Origin: CAVRUF01 sp963716005
GTDB taxonomy: Bacteria; Actinomycetota; Thermoleophilia; Gaiellales; Gaiellaceae
Reading direction: 5' to 3'
Length of the DNA: 64,000 bases
Assembly (NCBI GenBank): GCA_963716005.1
Contig: OY970285.1
Coordinates: 1,364,001 to 1,428,000, forward strand
Part shown: positions 35,680-45,870 of the stretch, one piece after another
How the letters are laid out: the number at the start of each line of letters is the position of its first letter
How positions within the stretch are numbered: the first letter of the stretch is position 1
Made by a program: the position numbers and the translations under genes
Notes under the pieces: model-generated
What the model saw: only the letters and a program-made list of their open reading frames with translations
What the model was told of the DNA's origin: nothing
Databases searched by the model: none

Positions 35680-35784
35680 CCGATTGATATCCGATGGGCG
35701 TGCCTTCGGGGAGGGTGGGCACCAAGCACCGAATTCGACCCGTGCGGCGCCCAGCCGGAGGTGCGCTCATCGGATATTGATCGG
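35680..35784. repeat. Long inverted repeat spanning the rne stop codon
   Basis: Arm 1 (35680-35696) CCGATTGATATCCGATG and arm 2 (35768-35784) CATCGGATATTGATCGG are inverted copies with 2 mismatches in 17. Weaker pairing continues inward (GGGCG..CCT.CGG against the matching inner flank). Arm 2 contains the last codons and the TGA of rne. The loop is about 70 bases. Confidence 0.7.
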
Positions 35785-38391
35785 CTCGCCGAGATCCTCA
35801 TCATCGACGGCGACAGGAGCGAGCGGCTCCTCGGCCGGGGTTTCGGCCGGGGCGTCGCCATCGACCGGAACGGCAGGCTTCTTCTTGCGGTTGCGCCCGC
35901 CGCGCGAGCCTCGGCGCGTCTTCTTGCGCGGCTTCGCCTCGGGATCGGCGCCGTTCGTCTCGGCCGCGGGCTCGACAGCGGGCTCGGCCGGAGCCGCCTC
36001 CGCGACGGGCTCGGCGCCGTTCGTCGACTCGGCGGTCACCGCTGCAGCCGGCTTCTTCTTGCGGTTGCGCCCACCGCGCGAGCCGCGCCGCGTCTTCTTC
36101 TTCGGCTTGGGCGTCTCGTCGGTGGACTCGCCCTCGGCCCGAGTCGCCTCGGCCGCCTTGGGCTCCTCGGGCTTCGCCTTCGGCTTGGCGGTGCGGGTCT
36201 GCTTCGGCTTGGGCTTCTCGGTCGTGGCCTCGGCCTTTACCTCAGCGCCTTCGGCCACCGGCTTCTTGCCGCGGCCGCGGCCGCCGCGGGAACCACGGCT
36301 TCGCTTCGGCGTCATCGCCACGCCGGCGTCCTCGCGGTCGAGCTCGGTGCCGGCCTCGATCGGCGCCTCGCCGGCGGCGTCGGCGCCCGCCAGCGTCGCG
36401 TACGCGACCGTGCGCGTGGCGCGCTCGATCTTCACCTTGACCGTCTTCCCGATCCGGTCCTTGGCGCCCGCGACCGCGATCACGTAGCCGTTCACGCGGG
36501 CGATCGCGTCCCCGTCCGAGGAGAGATGGACGTCCTCGAGCTTCACGTCGAGCTCCTGGCCCTTCGTGACCGGAAGCGCCTTGCCCTCGAGCCTCGAGAC
36601 CGGGCCGCGGTCGAGCACGGCGAAATGGGATGCGGGCAGGTCGTCACGCGTCTCGAAGAACAGGCGCCGGCTGGTCTCCGCCTCGAGCTCGTCGAGGCGC
36701 GAGGCGCCCGGGCCGATCAGGATCCCGGCGACGCGCGAAGGAAGCTCGATCGCGAACGCCTGGTGGCGCGACTCGTGGACGAGACGCCGGATGCGCCGCT
36801 CGGCGTCGACCGCGTAGGTCTCCTCCGAGACGACGATGCCGTCGCCCGTGCAGGTCGGGCACTTGTGCGTGAGGATCTCGCGCGGGCCGTCGGTGACGTT
36901 CTGACGCGTCATCTCGACTAGGCCGAGCGGCGAGATCTCGACGACGTAGGTCTTCGTGCGGTCCTTCTCGAGCTCGTTCTTCAGCGCATCCTCGACCTGG
37001 GCGCGGTTCTTCGGGTTCGCCATGTCGATGAAGTCGATGACGATGATCCCGCCGATGTCGCGCAGCCGCAGCTGGCGCACGACCTCGGAGACCGCCTCGA
37101 GGTTGTTCTTCGTGATCGTGTCCTCGAGCCGGGCGCCGCTCGACTTGCCGCGCGCGCCGACGAACCGGCCGGTGTTCACGTCGACGACCGTGAACGCCTC
37201 GGCGTAGTCGAAGATCAGGTAGCCGCCCGAGGGAAGGTCGACGCGGCGGCGCAGCGTGGATTTCACGGCCTCCTCGACGCCGCACTTCTCGAGCAGCGGC
37301 TCCTTGCCGTCGTAGAGCTCGACGCGGTCGGCGAGGTCGCGCGACGTGCGCTTCAGGTAGCCGACGATGCGCCGGTAGGTGCGCTCGTGGTCGACGACGA
37401 CGCGCTCGAAGTCGCGGATGAAGAGGTCGCGCACGATCCGCAGCGGAAGCTCGGCCTCCTGGTAGACGAGCGCCGGCGCCTCGGTGCGGGCGGCGCGGCC
37501 CTTGAGCGTCGACCAGAGCTTGGCGAGCAGCGCGAGGTCGCCCTCGAGCTCCTCCTTCGTGGCGCCCTCGGCGGCGGTGCGGATGATGATCCCGCCCTCG
37601 GGCAGGTCGAGCTGCTTCGAGATCGACTTCAGGCGCTCGCGCTCGGCGTCCTCGAGGCGGCGCGAGATGCCGATCCCTTCGCCGAACGGCGTGTAGACGA
37701 GGAAGCGGCCCGGCAGGGAAATCTCGGTGGTGAGCCTGGCGCCCTTCGTCCCCATCGGGTCCTTGACCGCCTGGACGAGCACCTCCTGGCCGCGCTGGAC
37801 GAGCTCCTGGATGCGGCGGCCGTGGCGCTTGCCCTCGAGCTCCGGGACGACGATCTCGTCCACGTAGAGGAACCCGTTGCGGCCGATGCCGATGTCGACG
37901 AACGACGCCTCCATGCCGGGAAGAACGTTGTCGACGACGCCCTTGTAGATGTTGCCGGCGATCGACCGGCGGCCCGGGCGCTCGAGGTAGACCTCGGCGG
38001 GAATCCCGTCCTCGACGACGGCGACGGTCTGTTCCATGACCTCGACCGAGACGTAGATCTCCTTCTTCACGTCCGCGAGCGCGGCTCGCGAGCCGGTCGA
38101 CGACGTGCGCCGCGTCTGGCTGCGCCGGCGCTGCGGCTTCTTCTCCTCGGCCTTCCCTCTCGTCGACGGCTTGGCGGTCTTCTCGGCGACGGCTACCGTC
38201 GCGGAGGCATCGCCGGGACGCTTGCGTCCGCGGCCTCCTCGGTTGCCGCGACGACGCTTCGGTCGGCCGTCGGGGCCGGTCTTCGCGGGGTCAGATTGAC
38301 CGGCGCGTTCTACTGCTTGCGGTTGGGAAGGTGCAGCCGGCGAGGGCGCCCCTTCCGCGGACCCCGGCTTCTTGCGAAACCACTGGAGCAC
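35767..38391 (-). CDS. rne: Ribonuclease E/G
   Basis: An 874-residue endoribonuclease. The S1 domain is near 120-220 (ASFVDIGIGRNGFLYVDE). The catalytic region has VVDVNTGRF and IVIDFIDMAN with the two metal-binding Asp, then the zinc-link CPTCTGDG. Both ends carry basic tails with four related units (RRRGNRGGRGRKRPG near residue 50; RSRGSRGGRGRGKKP and two copies of KKTRRGSRGGRNRKKKPA near the end). The tails likely bind RNA or partners. The start is GTG 38391. The 178-bp leader has an AT-rich patch (TTTGTCTATCGATGATTTTT), a possible self-cleavage site. Confidence 0.94.
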   Translation of the reverse strand: MLQWFRKKPGSAEGAPSPAAPSQPQAVERAGQSDPAKTGPDGRPKRRRGNRGGRGRKRPGDASATVAVAEKTAKPSTRGKAEEKKPQRRRSQTRRTSSTGSRAALADVKKEIYVSVEVMEQTVAVVEDGIPAEVYLERPGRRSIAGNIYKGVVDNVLPGMEASFVDIGIGRNGFLYVDEIVVPELEGKRHGRRIQELVQRGQEVLVQAVKDPMGTKGARLTTEISLPGRFLVYTPFGEGIGISRRLEDAERERLKSISKQLDLPEGGIIIRTAAEGATKEELEGDLALLAKLWSTLKGRAARTEAPALVYQEAELPLRIVRDLFIRDFERVVVDHERTYRRIVGYLKRTSRDLADRVELYDGKEPLLEKCGVEEAVKSTLRRRVDLPSGGYLIFDYAEAFTVVDVNTGRFVGARGKSSGARLEDTITKNNLEAVSEVVRQLRLRDIGGIIVIDFIDMANPKNRAQVEDALKNELEKDRTKTYVVEISPLGLVEMTRQNVTDGPREILTHKCPTCTGDGIVVSEETYAVDAERRIRRLVHESRHQAFAIELPSRVAGILIGPGASRLDELEAETSRRLFFETRDDLPASHFAVLDRGPVSRLEGKALPVTKGQELDVKLEDVHLSSDGDAIARVNGYVIAVAGAKDRIGKTVKVKIERATRTVAYATLAGADAAGEAPIEAGTELDREDAGVAMTPKRSRGSRGGRGRGKKPVAEGAEVKAEATTEKPKPKQTRTAKPKAKPEEPKAAEATRAEGESTDETPKPKKKTRRGSRGGRNRKKKPAAAVTAESTNGAEPVAEAAPAEPAVEPAAETNGADPEAKPRKKTRRGSRGGRNRKKKPAVPVDGDAPAETPAEEPLAPVAVDDEDLGEPINIR

Positions 38392-38569
38392 GGTGTTCTC
38401 CTTTCAGGCGCACACCGGTCGGCGCTGCACCCGTGTCAGGGGCGCGCGTCGCGGGCGTGTCAGCCTCAAAAATCATCGATAGACAAATGAACGTCGGGAT
38501 TCCCGCTCGCCCGATCCGGGCTCGGTGCTCCCAGTGACGTTCCTTTCACAGGGTAGCAGCGGCCTATCT

Positions 38570-38773
38570 CTAGGCCGCGGCCGGGCGCAGCCTGCCGCGC
38601 TCGACCTCCACGATCCGCAGTCGCTGACTCAGCCTCGCCCAGGCCCACGGCTCGACCTCGTCGTAGCGCTCGTTCGCCGAGTGGGAACGAATCGCCTCGA
38701 GGTATTCGAACCAGGCATCGGCCTCTTCGATCGCGAGGGCCTCGTCCGCTTCGAGGATGTTCTCGAATGTCAT
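38570..38773 (-). CDS. Small acidic protein, function unknown
   Basis: A 67-residue frame (MTFENILEADEALAIEEADAWFEYLEAIR, then a W/R-rich end WAWARLSQRLRIVEVERGRL). The first part is acidic and helical. Length, codon use and position 44 bp after rodA support a real gene; I do not recognise a family. Confidence 0.55.
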   Translation of the reverse strand: MTFENILEADEALAIEEADAWFEYLEAIRSHSANERYDEVEPWAWARLSQRLRIVEVERGRLRPAAA

Positions 38774-38817
38774 GGCCCCGAACGCTAGGACCTGGACCGG
38801 ACGGACCGGACCCCCGA

Positions 38818-39996
38818 TTACGGTCTGCCGTCCATCTTTCCGCGCATGTGGATCGCCTGGAGCAGGCCCATCATCGCGAGCGTCGCGATCATCGAGCTCC
38901 CGCCGTAGCTCACGAACGGGAGCGGGATCCCGGTGATCGGCGCGATCCCGATCGTCATGCCGACGTTCACGAACACCTGCATCGTGAACGCAAGGACGAT
39001 CCCGCCGGCCACGACCGCGGTGAAGAGGCTCGGCGCGATCGAGATCGTCCGCAGGCCGCGCCAGACGACGAGGCCGTAGAGGATCAGGAGGAGCGCGCCG
39101 CCGACGAAGCCGCGCTGCTCGGCGAGCGACGAGAAGATGAAGTCGGTCGAGTGCTCCGGCAGGTAGTTCAGGTTCGTCTGGGTCGCGTTCGCGACGCCCC
39201 GGCCGGTGACGCCGCCCGCGCCGACGGCGGTCTCGGACTGGACGATGTTGTACGTGGCGCTGTCGGGGGCGCTGTCCGGATTCAGGAAGCCGGTGAGGCG
39301 CTCCACCTGGTAGGGCTGGAGCACGTCGACGCCCATCGAGGGCAGGAACCAGGCGATCGACGCGAGCGCGATCACGCCGACCGCAGCCAGGAAGGCGAGT
39401 TGTGACCAGCGCGTCCCGGCGATGAAGAGCGCCGCTCCGAGGATCGGCCGCGTAGACGAGCGCCGTTCCGAAGTCCGGCTCCATGAAGACGAGCACGGCC
39501 GGGACGGCGGTCAGCGCGACCGCGCCGAACGTCGTGCGCCACTCGGCGATCTGGCGCGAGCGCTCGGCGAGGAAGCCGGCGATCACGAGGATCATCGAGC
39601 ACCTTGCCGAGCTCGGACGGCTGGAACTGGAAGAAGCCGATGTCGATCCAGCGGCGCGTTCCGCGCGTCGTGTCGGCGACGACGAGCACGGCGACGAGCG
39701 TGACGAGCAGGAAGCCGTAGAACGGCCGGCGCATCGCCTTGAACCGCTCCGGGTTCATGAACGAGAGAACGAGCAGCGCGATCACGCCGAGCGCGACGTT
39801 CACGTACTGGCGCACGACGTAGTAGTCGGGCTCGCCCGGGATGTCGTTGCGCGAGACCGAGCCGAGCACCGAGAGCCCGTAGACGATCAGGCCGGCGACG
39901 GCCGCCAGGAGGACGAAGTCGAGGTGGCGGAGCCATGCCTGCGATCTCCGCCGTCCACGGGGCGCCGCTGCGTCGCTGTTCGACCCGGACGGCCAT
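38818..39996 (-). CDS. rodA: Peptidoglycan glycosyltransferase RodA (three frame breaks)
   Basis: A SEDS-family membrane polymerase of the rod complex. Pieces in order: LDFVLLAAVAGLIVYGLSVL and RRWIDIGFFQFQPSELGKV (family GxxxFQPSE region); ILVIAGFLAERSRQ and MEPDFGTALVY; then YNIVQSETAVGAGGVTGRG, LPEHSTDFIFSSLAEQRGF and GIPLPFVSYGGSSM, the C-terminal SEDS signature. Frames change near 39935, 39597 and 39445. The ATG at 39996 overlaps the mrdA stop (TGATG). Total length is a multiple of three. Confidence 0.88.
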
Positions 39997-41972
39997 CAGT
40001 CGGACTCCACGACGCCGGTCTCGTAGGAGCCGGCCGGGACCTGGAAGTAGTGCTCGAACAGCTTGAGCGCCGCCGGCGCGGCCGCGGTCGCCGCCGTGGC
40101 CGCCGTTCTCGATCAGCGCGCAGACGACGAGCTCGGCTTTCTCGGACGGGCCCCAGCCGCACCACCACGACTGGTCGCGGAGTCCCGCGAAGCCGGGCAG
40201 CTGGACGAACTTCTCCGCCGTGCCGGTCTTGCCGGAGATCGGATACGGGAAGTCGGCGAACACGTTCGTGGAGGTCCCGTAGGAGGCGTGCGTCGCGTCG
40301 TAGAGCCCGTCCTGGACGACCTGGATGGCGGCCGGGTCGATGCCGAGGTCGACCGGCTTCGGCGCGATGAACGGGCGGACGACGAGCGGCGCGGCACCTT
40401 CCGTGTTGTTCTGCTCGATCGCCTTGACGACGCGCGGCTCGACGAGCTTGCCGCCGTTCGCGAGCATCGCGTAGAGGCGCGTCATCTGGAGCGGCGTCAC
40501 GAGCAGGTCGCCCTGGCCGATGCCGAGCTGCACCGAGTCGCCGTTCGTCCAGACCTTCTCGCGCGGATCCTTGAAATGGCGCTTGCGCCAGGCCGGCGTC
40601 GGCACGAGCCCGTCCGACTCGGGACCGACGTCGATCCCGGTCGAGACGCCGAAGCCCATCGTGCGCGCCCACTTCTGGATCGGCGAGTCGGGCCGCTCGT
40701 ACGCGCGCAGGGCGACCTCGTAGAAGTAGGTGTCGCACGAGTTCGCGAGCGCCGTCGTCAGCGTCATCGGCTCGTTCTTCGTCGGATCCCAGTTCTTGAA
40801 GATCTGCTTGTCGCGACCGACCTCGATCTGGCCGGTGCACTGGATCGGGCTGGACGGGTTGAGGAGGCCCTCCTGGATCCCGGCGAGCGCAGTGACCGGC
40901 TTGAAGGTGGAGCCCGGCGGATAGAGGCCGGCGACGGCGCGGTTCAGCGTCGGGTAGTTCGCGTTCGGCGTCGGCGAGCCGCTTCAGATCCTTCGACTCG
41001 ACCCGGCCCACGTAGACGGACGGGTCGAACGTCGGGTTCGACGCGAGCGCGAGCACCTCGCCCGTGTTCGGATTCATGGCCACGATGGCGCCGCCGTTCG
41101 CGGCCCACTCCCCGTCGTTGTGCGCCAGGCGAACGCCGTACGCGAGCGCGCTCTCGGCGGCCCGCTGCAGGCCCGCGTCGAGCGTCAGCTTCACGGAGTA
41201 CCCGGCCTCGGGCGGCCGGCTGAACTGGCGGTCGCTCGTCACCTGGCCGAGCGCGTCTACGCGGACCTCGCTGATCCCGGGCGTGCCGCGCAGGTTCAGG
41301 TCGTAGGCCGACTCGATGCCCGTCTGGCCGATCCGGTCGCCCGCCGCGTAGCCCTCCTTCTCGAGCTGCTTCAGCTGCTCCGGCGAGATCTCGGACACGT
41401 AGCCGAGGAGCTGCGCCGCGAGATCGCCACGGTCGTAGCGGCGAAGCTCCGTCTGCGCGAGCTCGACGCCGGGGAACTCGGCCTGGTGCTCCAGCAGGTA
41501 GAGCACCTTCGCGTTCCGCACGGCCGTCTTGATCGTGACCGGCGTGAGCGGATCGTCGCGGTGCCTTCGCATCGCCCGCTGGATCTCGCCGACCTTCAGC
41601 CCGAGGAGCGGCGCGAGCTTGCGGAACATCGCCAGCTGCTCGGCCGGCGGCATGTCGCGCGATCGTGGCCGGCCAGAGCTGGACCGACGTCGCCGCCTGG
41701 TTGGAGACGAGCAGCTCGCCGTTTCGGTCGACGATCGTCCCGCGGCTCGCCTCGACCCTGGCGCTGCGCACCTGGTTGTTCTGCGCCTCGAGGAGGTAGC
41801 GCTCGCCCGAGATGACCTGGAGCGCCCACAGGCGCAGGAAGAGCGCCGCGAAGAGCGCGATCGCGATCGCGCCGAGGATGGCGATGCGAAGCGCCGTCTG
41901 CGACGTCAGGCGGTAGGGCTCCTCGACGCGGGGGTCGCGGGGAAGGAAGCCGGGAAGTTGCTGGCTAGACAG
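39996..41972 (-). CDS. mrdA: Penicillin-binding protein 2 (three frame breaks)
   Basis: A class B transpeptidase, partner of RodA. An N-terminal membrane helix (ALRIAILGAIAIALFAALFLRLWAL) and dimer domain (ASRGTIVDRNGELL) are followed by the transpeptidase domain: PPGSTFKPVTAL (SxxK), SCDTYFYEVA (SxN variant, SCD) and SGKTGTAEKF (KTGT). The end is LKLFEHYFQVPAGSY. Breaks lie near 41658, 40973 and 40085. I found no ATG/GTG/TTG start; CTG 41972, overlapping the mreD stop, is the best I can offer, so the N-terminus is uncertain. Confidence 0.88.
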
Positions 41973-42485
41973 TTGCCGGCTCCCTTCGGTCGCGCGCGTC
42001 CGTCTTGAAGATCCGCGCGACGAGCTTGTAGACCGGGTAGGCGATCAGGACGTTCAGCGCGAGCGTCGGGAGGAGCACGTGCCCGAAGAGCTCCCCGGCC
42101 GGGACGCTCTGGCCGAGCATGAAGTTGAAGACCGCCGAGCCGACCGCGACCCAGACGGTCGCGAGAGCAGCGGCGATGAGCGGCGGGTGCGGCGAGTTGC
42201 GCGTCGTCGCCTCGCCGAAACGGCCCGTCCAGTAGCCCGCGAGCGTGAGGACGAGCGAGCTCAGGCCGAGCGGCGCCATCGTCCCGATGTCGAGCACGAA
42301 CCCAGCCCAGAAGCCCGCCGATCGCGCCGAACATCGGTCCGCGCAGAAGCGCGAGCGAGACGAGCACGACGAGCAGCAGGTCGGCGTGCCCGCCGGCGAT
42401 CGAGATCGGCGTCACGAAGCTGATCTGCACGAGCGCGGCGACGAAGCATGAGCACGGCGGTCTTGACGGCGTCGGCGACGTTCAC
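41965..42485 (-). CDS. mreD: Rod shape-determining protein MreD (two frame breaks)
   Basis: A small membrane protein of the elongasome, about 172 residues when joined. Pieces: VNVADAVKTAVLM; FVTPISIAGGHADLLLVVLVSLALLRGPMFGA; then DIGTMAPLGLSSLVLTLAGYW and LLPTLALNVLIAYPVYKLV. Frames change near 42447 and 42305. GTG 42485 overlaps the mreC stop (GTGA). Confidence 0.8.
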
Positions 42486-43416
42486 GACCGGCCCTTCTGG
42501 CGACGAGAACGATGACCTCGTGCAGCGAGGAGAAGTCGACGAGCGGCGTGCACTGGATGCTCTTGAAAGTGTCGATGTCGCGCTGGCTGACGCTCGTCAC
42601 CCGGCAGATCGGGATGTCGCGCGGGTAAGAGCGACTCGAAGCGCCCGATGTTCGACCCGGCGGTGACGACGATGTCTCCGACGTTGACCTCCTCGTCCTT
42701 CTGCACGCGGTCGAGAATCAGCGAGCCGGAGCTCATGCCGCGCAGCACGACGCCGGCCGCGCCGCGTCTCCAGCACGTACGCCGAGGCGGCGCTGCTGCT
42801 GGTCGGTGAGGAGGCGCACCTTCGACGTCGTTCGGCGTCGACCTCGGTGACGGTGCCGACGAGGCCCTGCGGGAGGACGACCGGATCGTCGACTTCGATG
42901 CCGTCGTTCGAGCCGGCGGCGACGAGCACGTCCTGGCGGAAGACCGTCTGCGGCTCGACGAACACGCGCGTGGCGACGCCGCGGTAGTCCTTCGGGAAGC
43001 GCGGGCCGTCGCGGAACTCGAGCAGCGCGCGGAAGGTCTCGTTCTCCGTCGCCGCGGTCTGGTTCGATGATCACCTGCTGGCGGAGCTCTCGGACTTCCT
43101 TCTCGAGCTTCGCGTTCTCCTCCTTGGCCGAAAGCACGTCGGTGGTCCACCCCCAGGCGTCCTGGAACGGCTGCGCGACGCGCTCGCCGGCGATCTCGAA
43201 CGGGGCGAGGACGCTGATCCCGATGCGCTGCGCGCCGTGCAGCGCGCCGTCCGAGGACTCGCGGAAGTAGACGGTCACGAGGGCGAGCGAGACGAGCACG
43301 AGCCCGAACGCCACGAGGCGCGCGCGGGCCGGTTTCCGCTCACGGCTACGCGTACGCTCGGTGCGAGAAGCGGACGAACGAACCAGAGGGATCCGTGCGG
43401 TGCGAGGCCGGGGCAC
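42482..43416 (-). CDS. mreC: Rod shape-determining protein MreC (about six frame breaks)
   Basis: A periplasmic scaffold linking MreB to the cell-wall synthases. A basic start and membrane helix (ARLVAFGLVLVSLALVTVYF) lead to a coiled coil (SAKEENAKLEKEVRELRQQV). The beta-rich domain follows (FVEPQTVFRQDVLVAAGSNDGIEVDDPVVLPQGLVGTV, SKVRLLTDQQ, MSSGSLILDRVQKDEEVNVGDIVVTAG, RDIPICRVTSVSQRD). Pieces change frame near 43072, 42835, 42797, 42770, 42630 and 42503. The last is fixed by one C (GCC to GCCC), giving a VAQKGRS end. GTG 43416 is the start. Confidence 0.82.
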
Positions 43417-43468
43417 GGGAACTACATCCTAGCCGCGTATGCGGAGAGGCAGACGGTCGACACGGGCG

Positions 43469-44518
43469 CTACCTCCGGCGGCCGTTGCGCTGCCGGGCCT
43501 TGGCGGAGCGGTGAATCGCCTCGAACTCCTCGAGGCTCTTCCCGGACCCGACCGCGACGCAGGTGAGCGGGGACTCGGCGAGGTGGACCGGCATGAGCGT
43601 CTCCTCGCGCAGGCGCACGTCGAGACCCGAGAGAAGGGCCCCGCCGCCGGCGAGAACGATGCCGCGGTCCATGATGTCGGCCGCCAGCTCCGGCGGCGTC
43701 TTGTCGAGGGTCGACTTGATCGCGTCGAGGATCTGGTTGACCGGATCGTCGAGCGCACGCCGTAGCTCCTCGGAGGTGATGACGATCGTCTTCGGCAGGC
43801 CGGTGAGCATGTCGCGCCCGCGCACCTCGGCGCGGACTTCCTCGCGCAGCTCCCAGGCCGAGCCGATCTCGAGCTTCAGCTCCTCGGCCGTCTGCTGGCC
43901 GATCAGGAGCTTGTACTCCTTCTTGATGTGAGCCATGATCGCCTCGTCCATCTCGTCGCCGCCGACACGGATCGACTGGCTGACGACGATGCCGCCGAGC
44001 GAGATCACGGCGACCTCGGTCGTGCCGCCGCCGATGTCCACGATCATGTTCCCGGTCGGCTCGGAGACGGGCAGCCCGGCGCCGATCGCCGCGGCCATCG
44101 GCTCCTCGATCAGGTAGGCCTGGCGCGCGCCGGCGCTCAAGGTCGCCTCCTCCACCGCGCGCTTCTCCACGCCGGTGACGCCGCTGGGCACGCAGACGAT
44201 CACGCGCGGGTGCGCGAAGCGGTTGTGGTTCACCTTCTGGATGAAGTGACGGAGCATCTGCTCGGTCACGTCGAAGTCGGCGATGACGCCGTCCTTCAGA
44301 GGGCGGATGGCGGAGATCGTGCCGGGCGTGCGGCCGAGCATGCGCTTGGCCTCGACGCCCACGGCATGGACCTCGCCGGTGCGCTGGTCGATCGCGACGA
44401 CCGACGGCTCCGAGAGAACGATTCCGCGGCCACGCACGTAGACGAGGGTGTTGGCCGTGCCGAGGTCAACAGCGATCTCCCGGCCGCCGAGACCGCTCAT
44501 GTACCTCCAGATGCCCAT
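43469..44518 (-). CDS. mreB: Rod shape-determining protein MreB
   Basis: A 349-residue bacterial actin, intact. Nucleotide-binding motifs: IAVDLGTANTLVYV (phosphate 1), MIVDIGGGTTEVAVIS (phosphate 2) and GIVLAGGGALLSG (adenosine). It polymerises under the membrane and guides lateral wall synthesis. Start ATG 44518; MSGLGG at 44500 is an alternative. It heads the mre-rod group and is preceded by maf. Confidence 0.96.
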   Translation of the reverse strand: MGIWRYMSGLGGREIAVDLGTANTLVYVRGRGIVLSEPSVVAIDQRTGEVHAVGVEAKRMLGRTPGTISAIRPLKDGVIADFDVTEQMLRHFIQKVNHNRFAHPRVIVCVPSGVTGVEKRAVEEATLSAGARQAYLIEEPMAAAIGAGLPVSEPTGNMIVDIGGGTTEVAVISLGGIVVSQSIRVGGDEMDEAIMAHIKKEYKLLIGQQTAEELKLEIGSAWELREEVRAEVRGRDMLTGLPKTIVITSEELRRALDDPVNQILDAIKSTLDKTPPELAADIMDRGIVLAGGGALLSGLDVRLREETLMPVHLAESPLTCVAVGSGKSLEEFEAIHRSAKARQRNGRRR

Positions 44519-44577
44519 TCAGGCGCGGAAGTCTAGCTGTTGCAGGGCTTTCGCTCTACGGGTGAACCGTCGCGGCA

Positions 44578-45109
44578 CTAAGGGAAGCGCCGCTCGAGGA
44601 TCGCCAGGAGCGCGGCCGCCGGAAGGCCGACGACGTTCAGGTAGTCGCCTTCGATCCGCTCGACGAGCGCGGCGCCGCGGCCCTGGATCGCGTATGCGCC
44701 CGCGCGTCCCTCCCACTCGCCGCACGCCACGTACGCGTCGAGTGCCGCCGCGCCGACCTCCCGAAACGTCACGAGCGTCGTCGCCTCGACCGCCTCCTCC
44801 CACCCGGGCCCGACCAGGCAGAGCCCCGAAACCACCGCATGCGTCCGACCCGCGAGCCGACCCAGCATCGACCGCGCCTCGGCAGCATCCGCCGGCTTGC
44901 CGAGCATGTCGCCGCCCAGGAAGACGGTCGTGTCGACGCCGACCACCGAGCTCGCCGGCCACCGACCGCGCCTTCCCCCGCGCATGCTCCAGGGGAGAGG
45001 CGTCCGGACTCGCGGCCTCGTCGTAGACCGGCGCCACGACCTCGAACGGAATCCCGAGCTGCTCCAGGATCGCCCGGCGCTGCGGCGACGTGGACGCGAG
45101 GACGATCAC
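44578..45109 (-). CDS. maf: Maf-type nucleoside triphosphate pyrophosphatase (one frame break near 44951)
   Basis: A Maf/HAM1-like house-cleaning enzyme that hydrolyses non-canonical nucleotides. The N-terminal LASTSPQRRAILEQLGIPFEVV and ARGKARSVAGEL join VVGVDTTVFLGGDMLGKP, then AYVACGEWEGRAGAYAIQGRGA and the end YLNVVGLP. One extra base in CTCGGTGG near 44951 explains the break (locus length is 3n+1). GTG 45109 overlaps the methyltransferase stop. maf-mreB adjacency is widely conserved. Confidence 0.88.
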
Positions 45110-45870
45110 GCCGGCTTGCGCGCCTTCCAGACCTCCTCGCACGGCCACTGCCGCGCCCATTCGAGCTCCACGAAGTCCCACTGCCCCGAGTCGCCGCCCT
45201 CGGGCGCCTGCAGCTCGCGGAGCTCCTCGACGACGAACCCGCTGGAGACGAGCAGGCGAATCATCTCGGCGTGCGACACCACGTACTCGACGCCGTCCTC
45301 GCCGGGCCACTCGATCCGTCCGAGCCCGCCGAAGTGCGGCGACTGGAGCTCCGCCCGCACGGGGATGCTGCCGTCGCGCGGCGAGCACAGGACGAGGAGC
45401 GGCGACGTCCGCAGGAACACGAGCCGTCCACCCGGACGAAGAAGCCGCGCCGCCTCGGGGATCCAGAGCGCCGGATCGGCCCAGAGACTTGCGCCGTACT
45501 CGGAGATGGCCAGGTCGAACGACGCGTCCGGCAGCGGCACGTCTTCCGCGCCGGCCTGAACCAGGGGAAACGAAATCCCGAACTCCTCCTGGAAGCGGCG
45601 CGCGTTCTCGAGCTGCGCGGTCGACGGGTCGACGCCGACCGGCCTGCCGCCTCGCCGCGCAACCCATGAGGACACGTACCCGGTTCCGCACCCGAGCTCG
45701 ACGACGTCGAGACCCTCCAGCTCGGGGAAGAGCCCGACCTCGGACTCCGGAATGCTCCAGATCCCCCAGTCCGGCTCGTTCGACTCCCAGTTCCGCCGCC
45801 CGGCGGCGAGATAGTCGGCCGCGTAGACGTCCCAGGCGGCCGCGTTCTTCTCGACCGAGCCGTCAGTCAA
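45106..45870 (-). CDS. Class I SAM-dependent methyltransferase
   Basis: A 254-residue methyltransferase: VVELGCGTGYVSSWVA (motif I), PVGVDPSTAQLENAR (acidic ribose-binding turn), AEDVPLPDASFDLAISEYG (motifs II/III) and LLRPGGRLVFL. An N-terminal W-rich segment (YLAAGRRNWESNEPDWGIWSI) is shared by a group of actinobacterial enzymes of unknown substrate. TTG 45870 overlaps the ndk stop by 8 bp. Confidence 0.85.
   Translation of the reverse strand: MTDGSVEKNAAAWDVYAADYLAAGRRNWESNEPDWGIWSIPESEVGLFPELEGLDVVELGCGTGYVSSWVARRGGRPVGVDPSTAQLENARRFQEEFGISFPLVQAGAEDVPLPDASFDLAISEYGASLWADPALWIPEAARLLRPGGRLVFLRTSPLLVLCSPRDGSIPVRAELQSPHFGGLGRIEWPGEDGVEYVVSHAEMIRLLVSSGFVVEELRELQAPEGGDSGQWDFVELEWARQWPCEEVWKARKPA

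Noticed and set aside
42482..43416. Programmed frameshifting in mreC
   Set aside because: Six changes in under 1 kb, without slippery heptamers or pseudoknots that I could see, fit sequence errors better.
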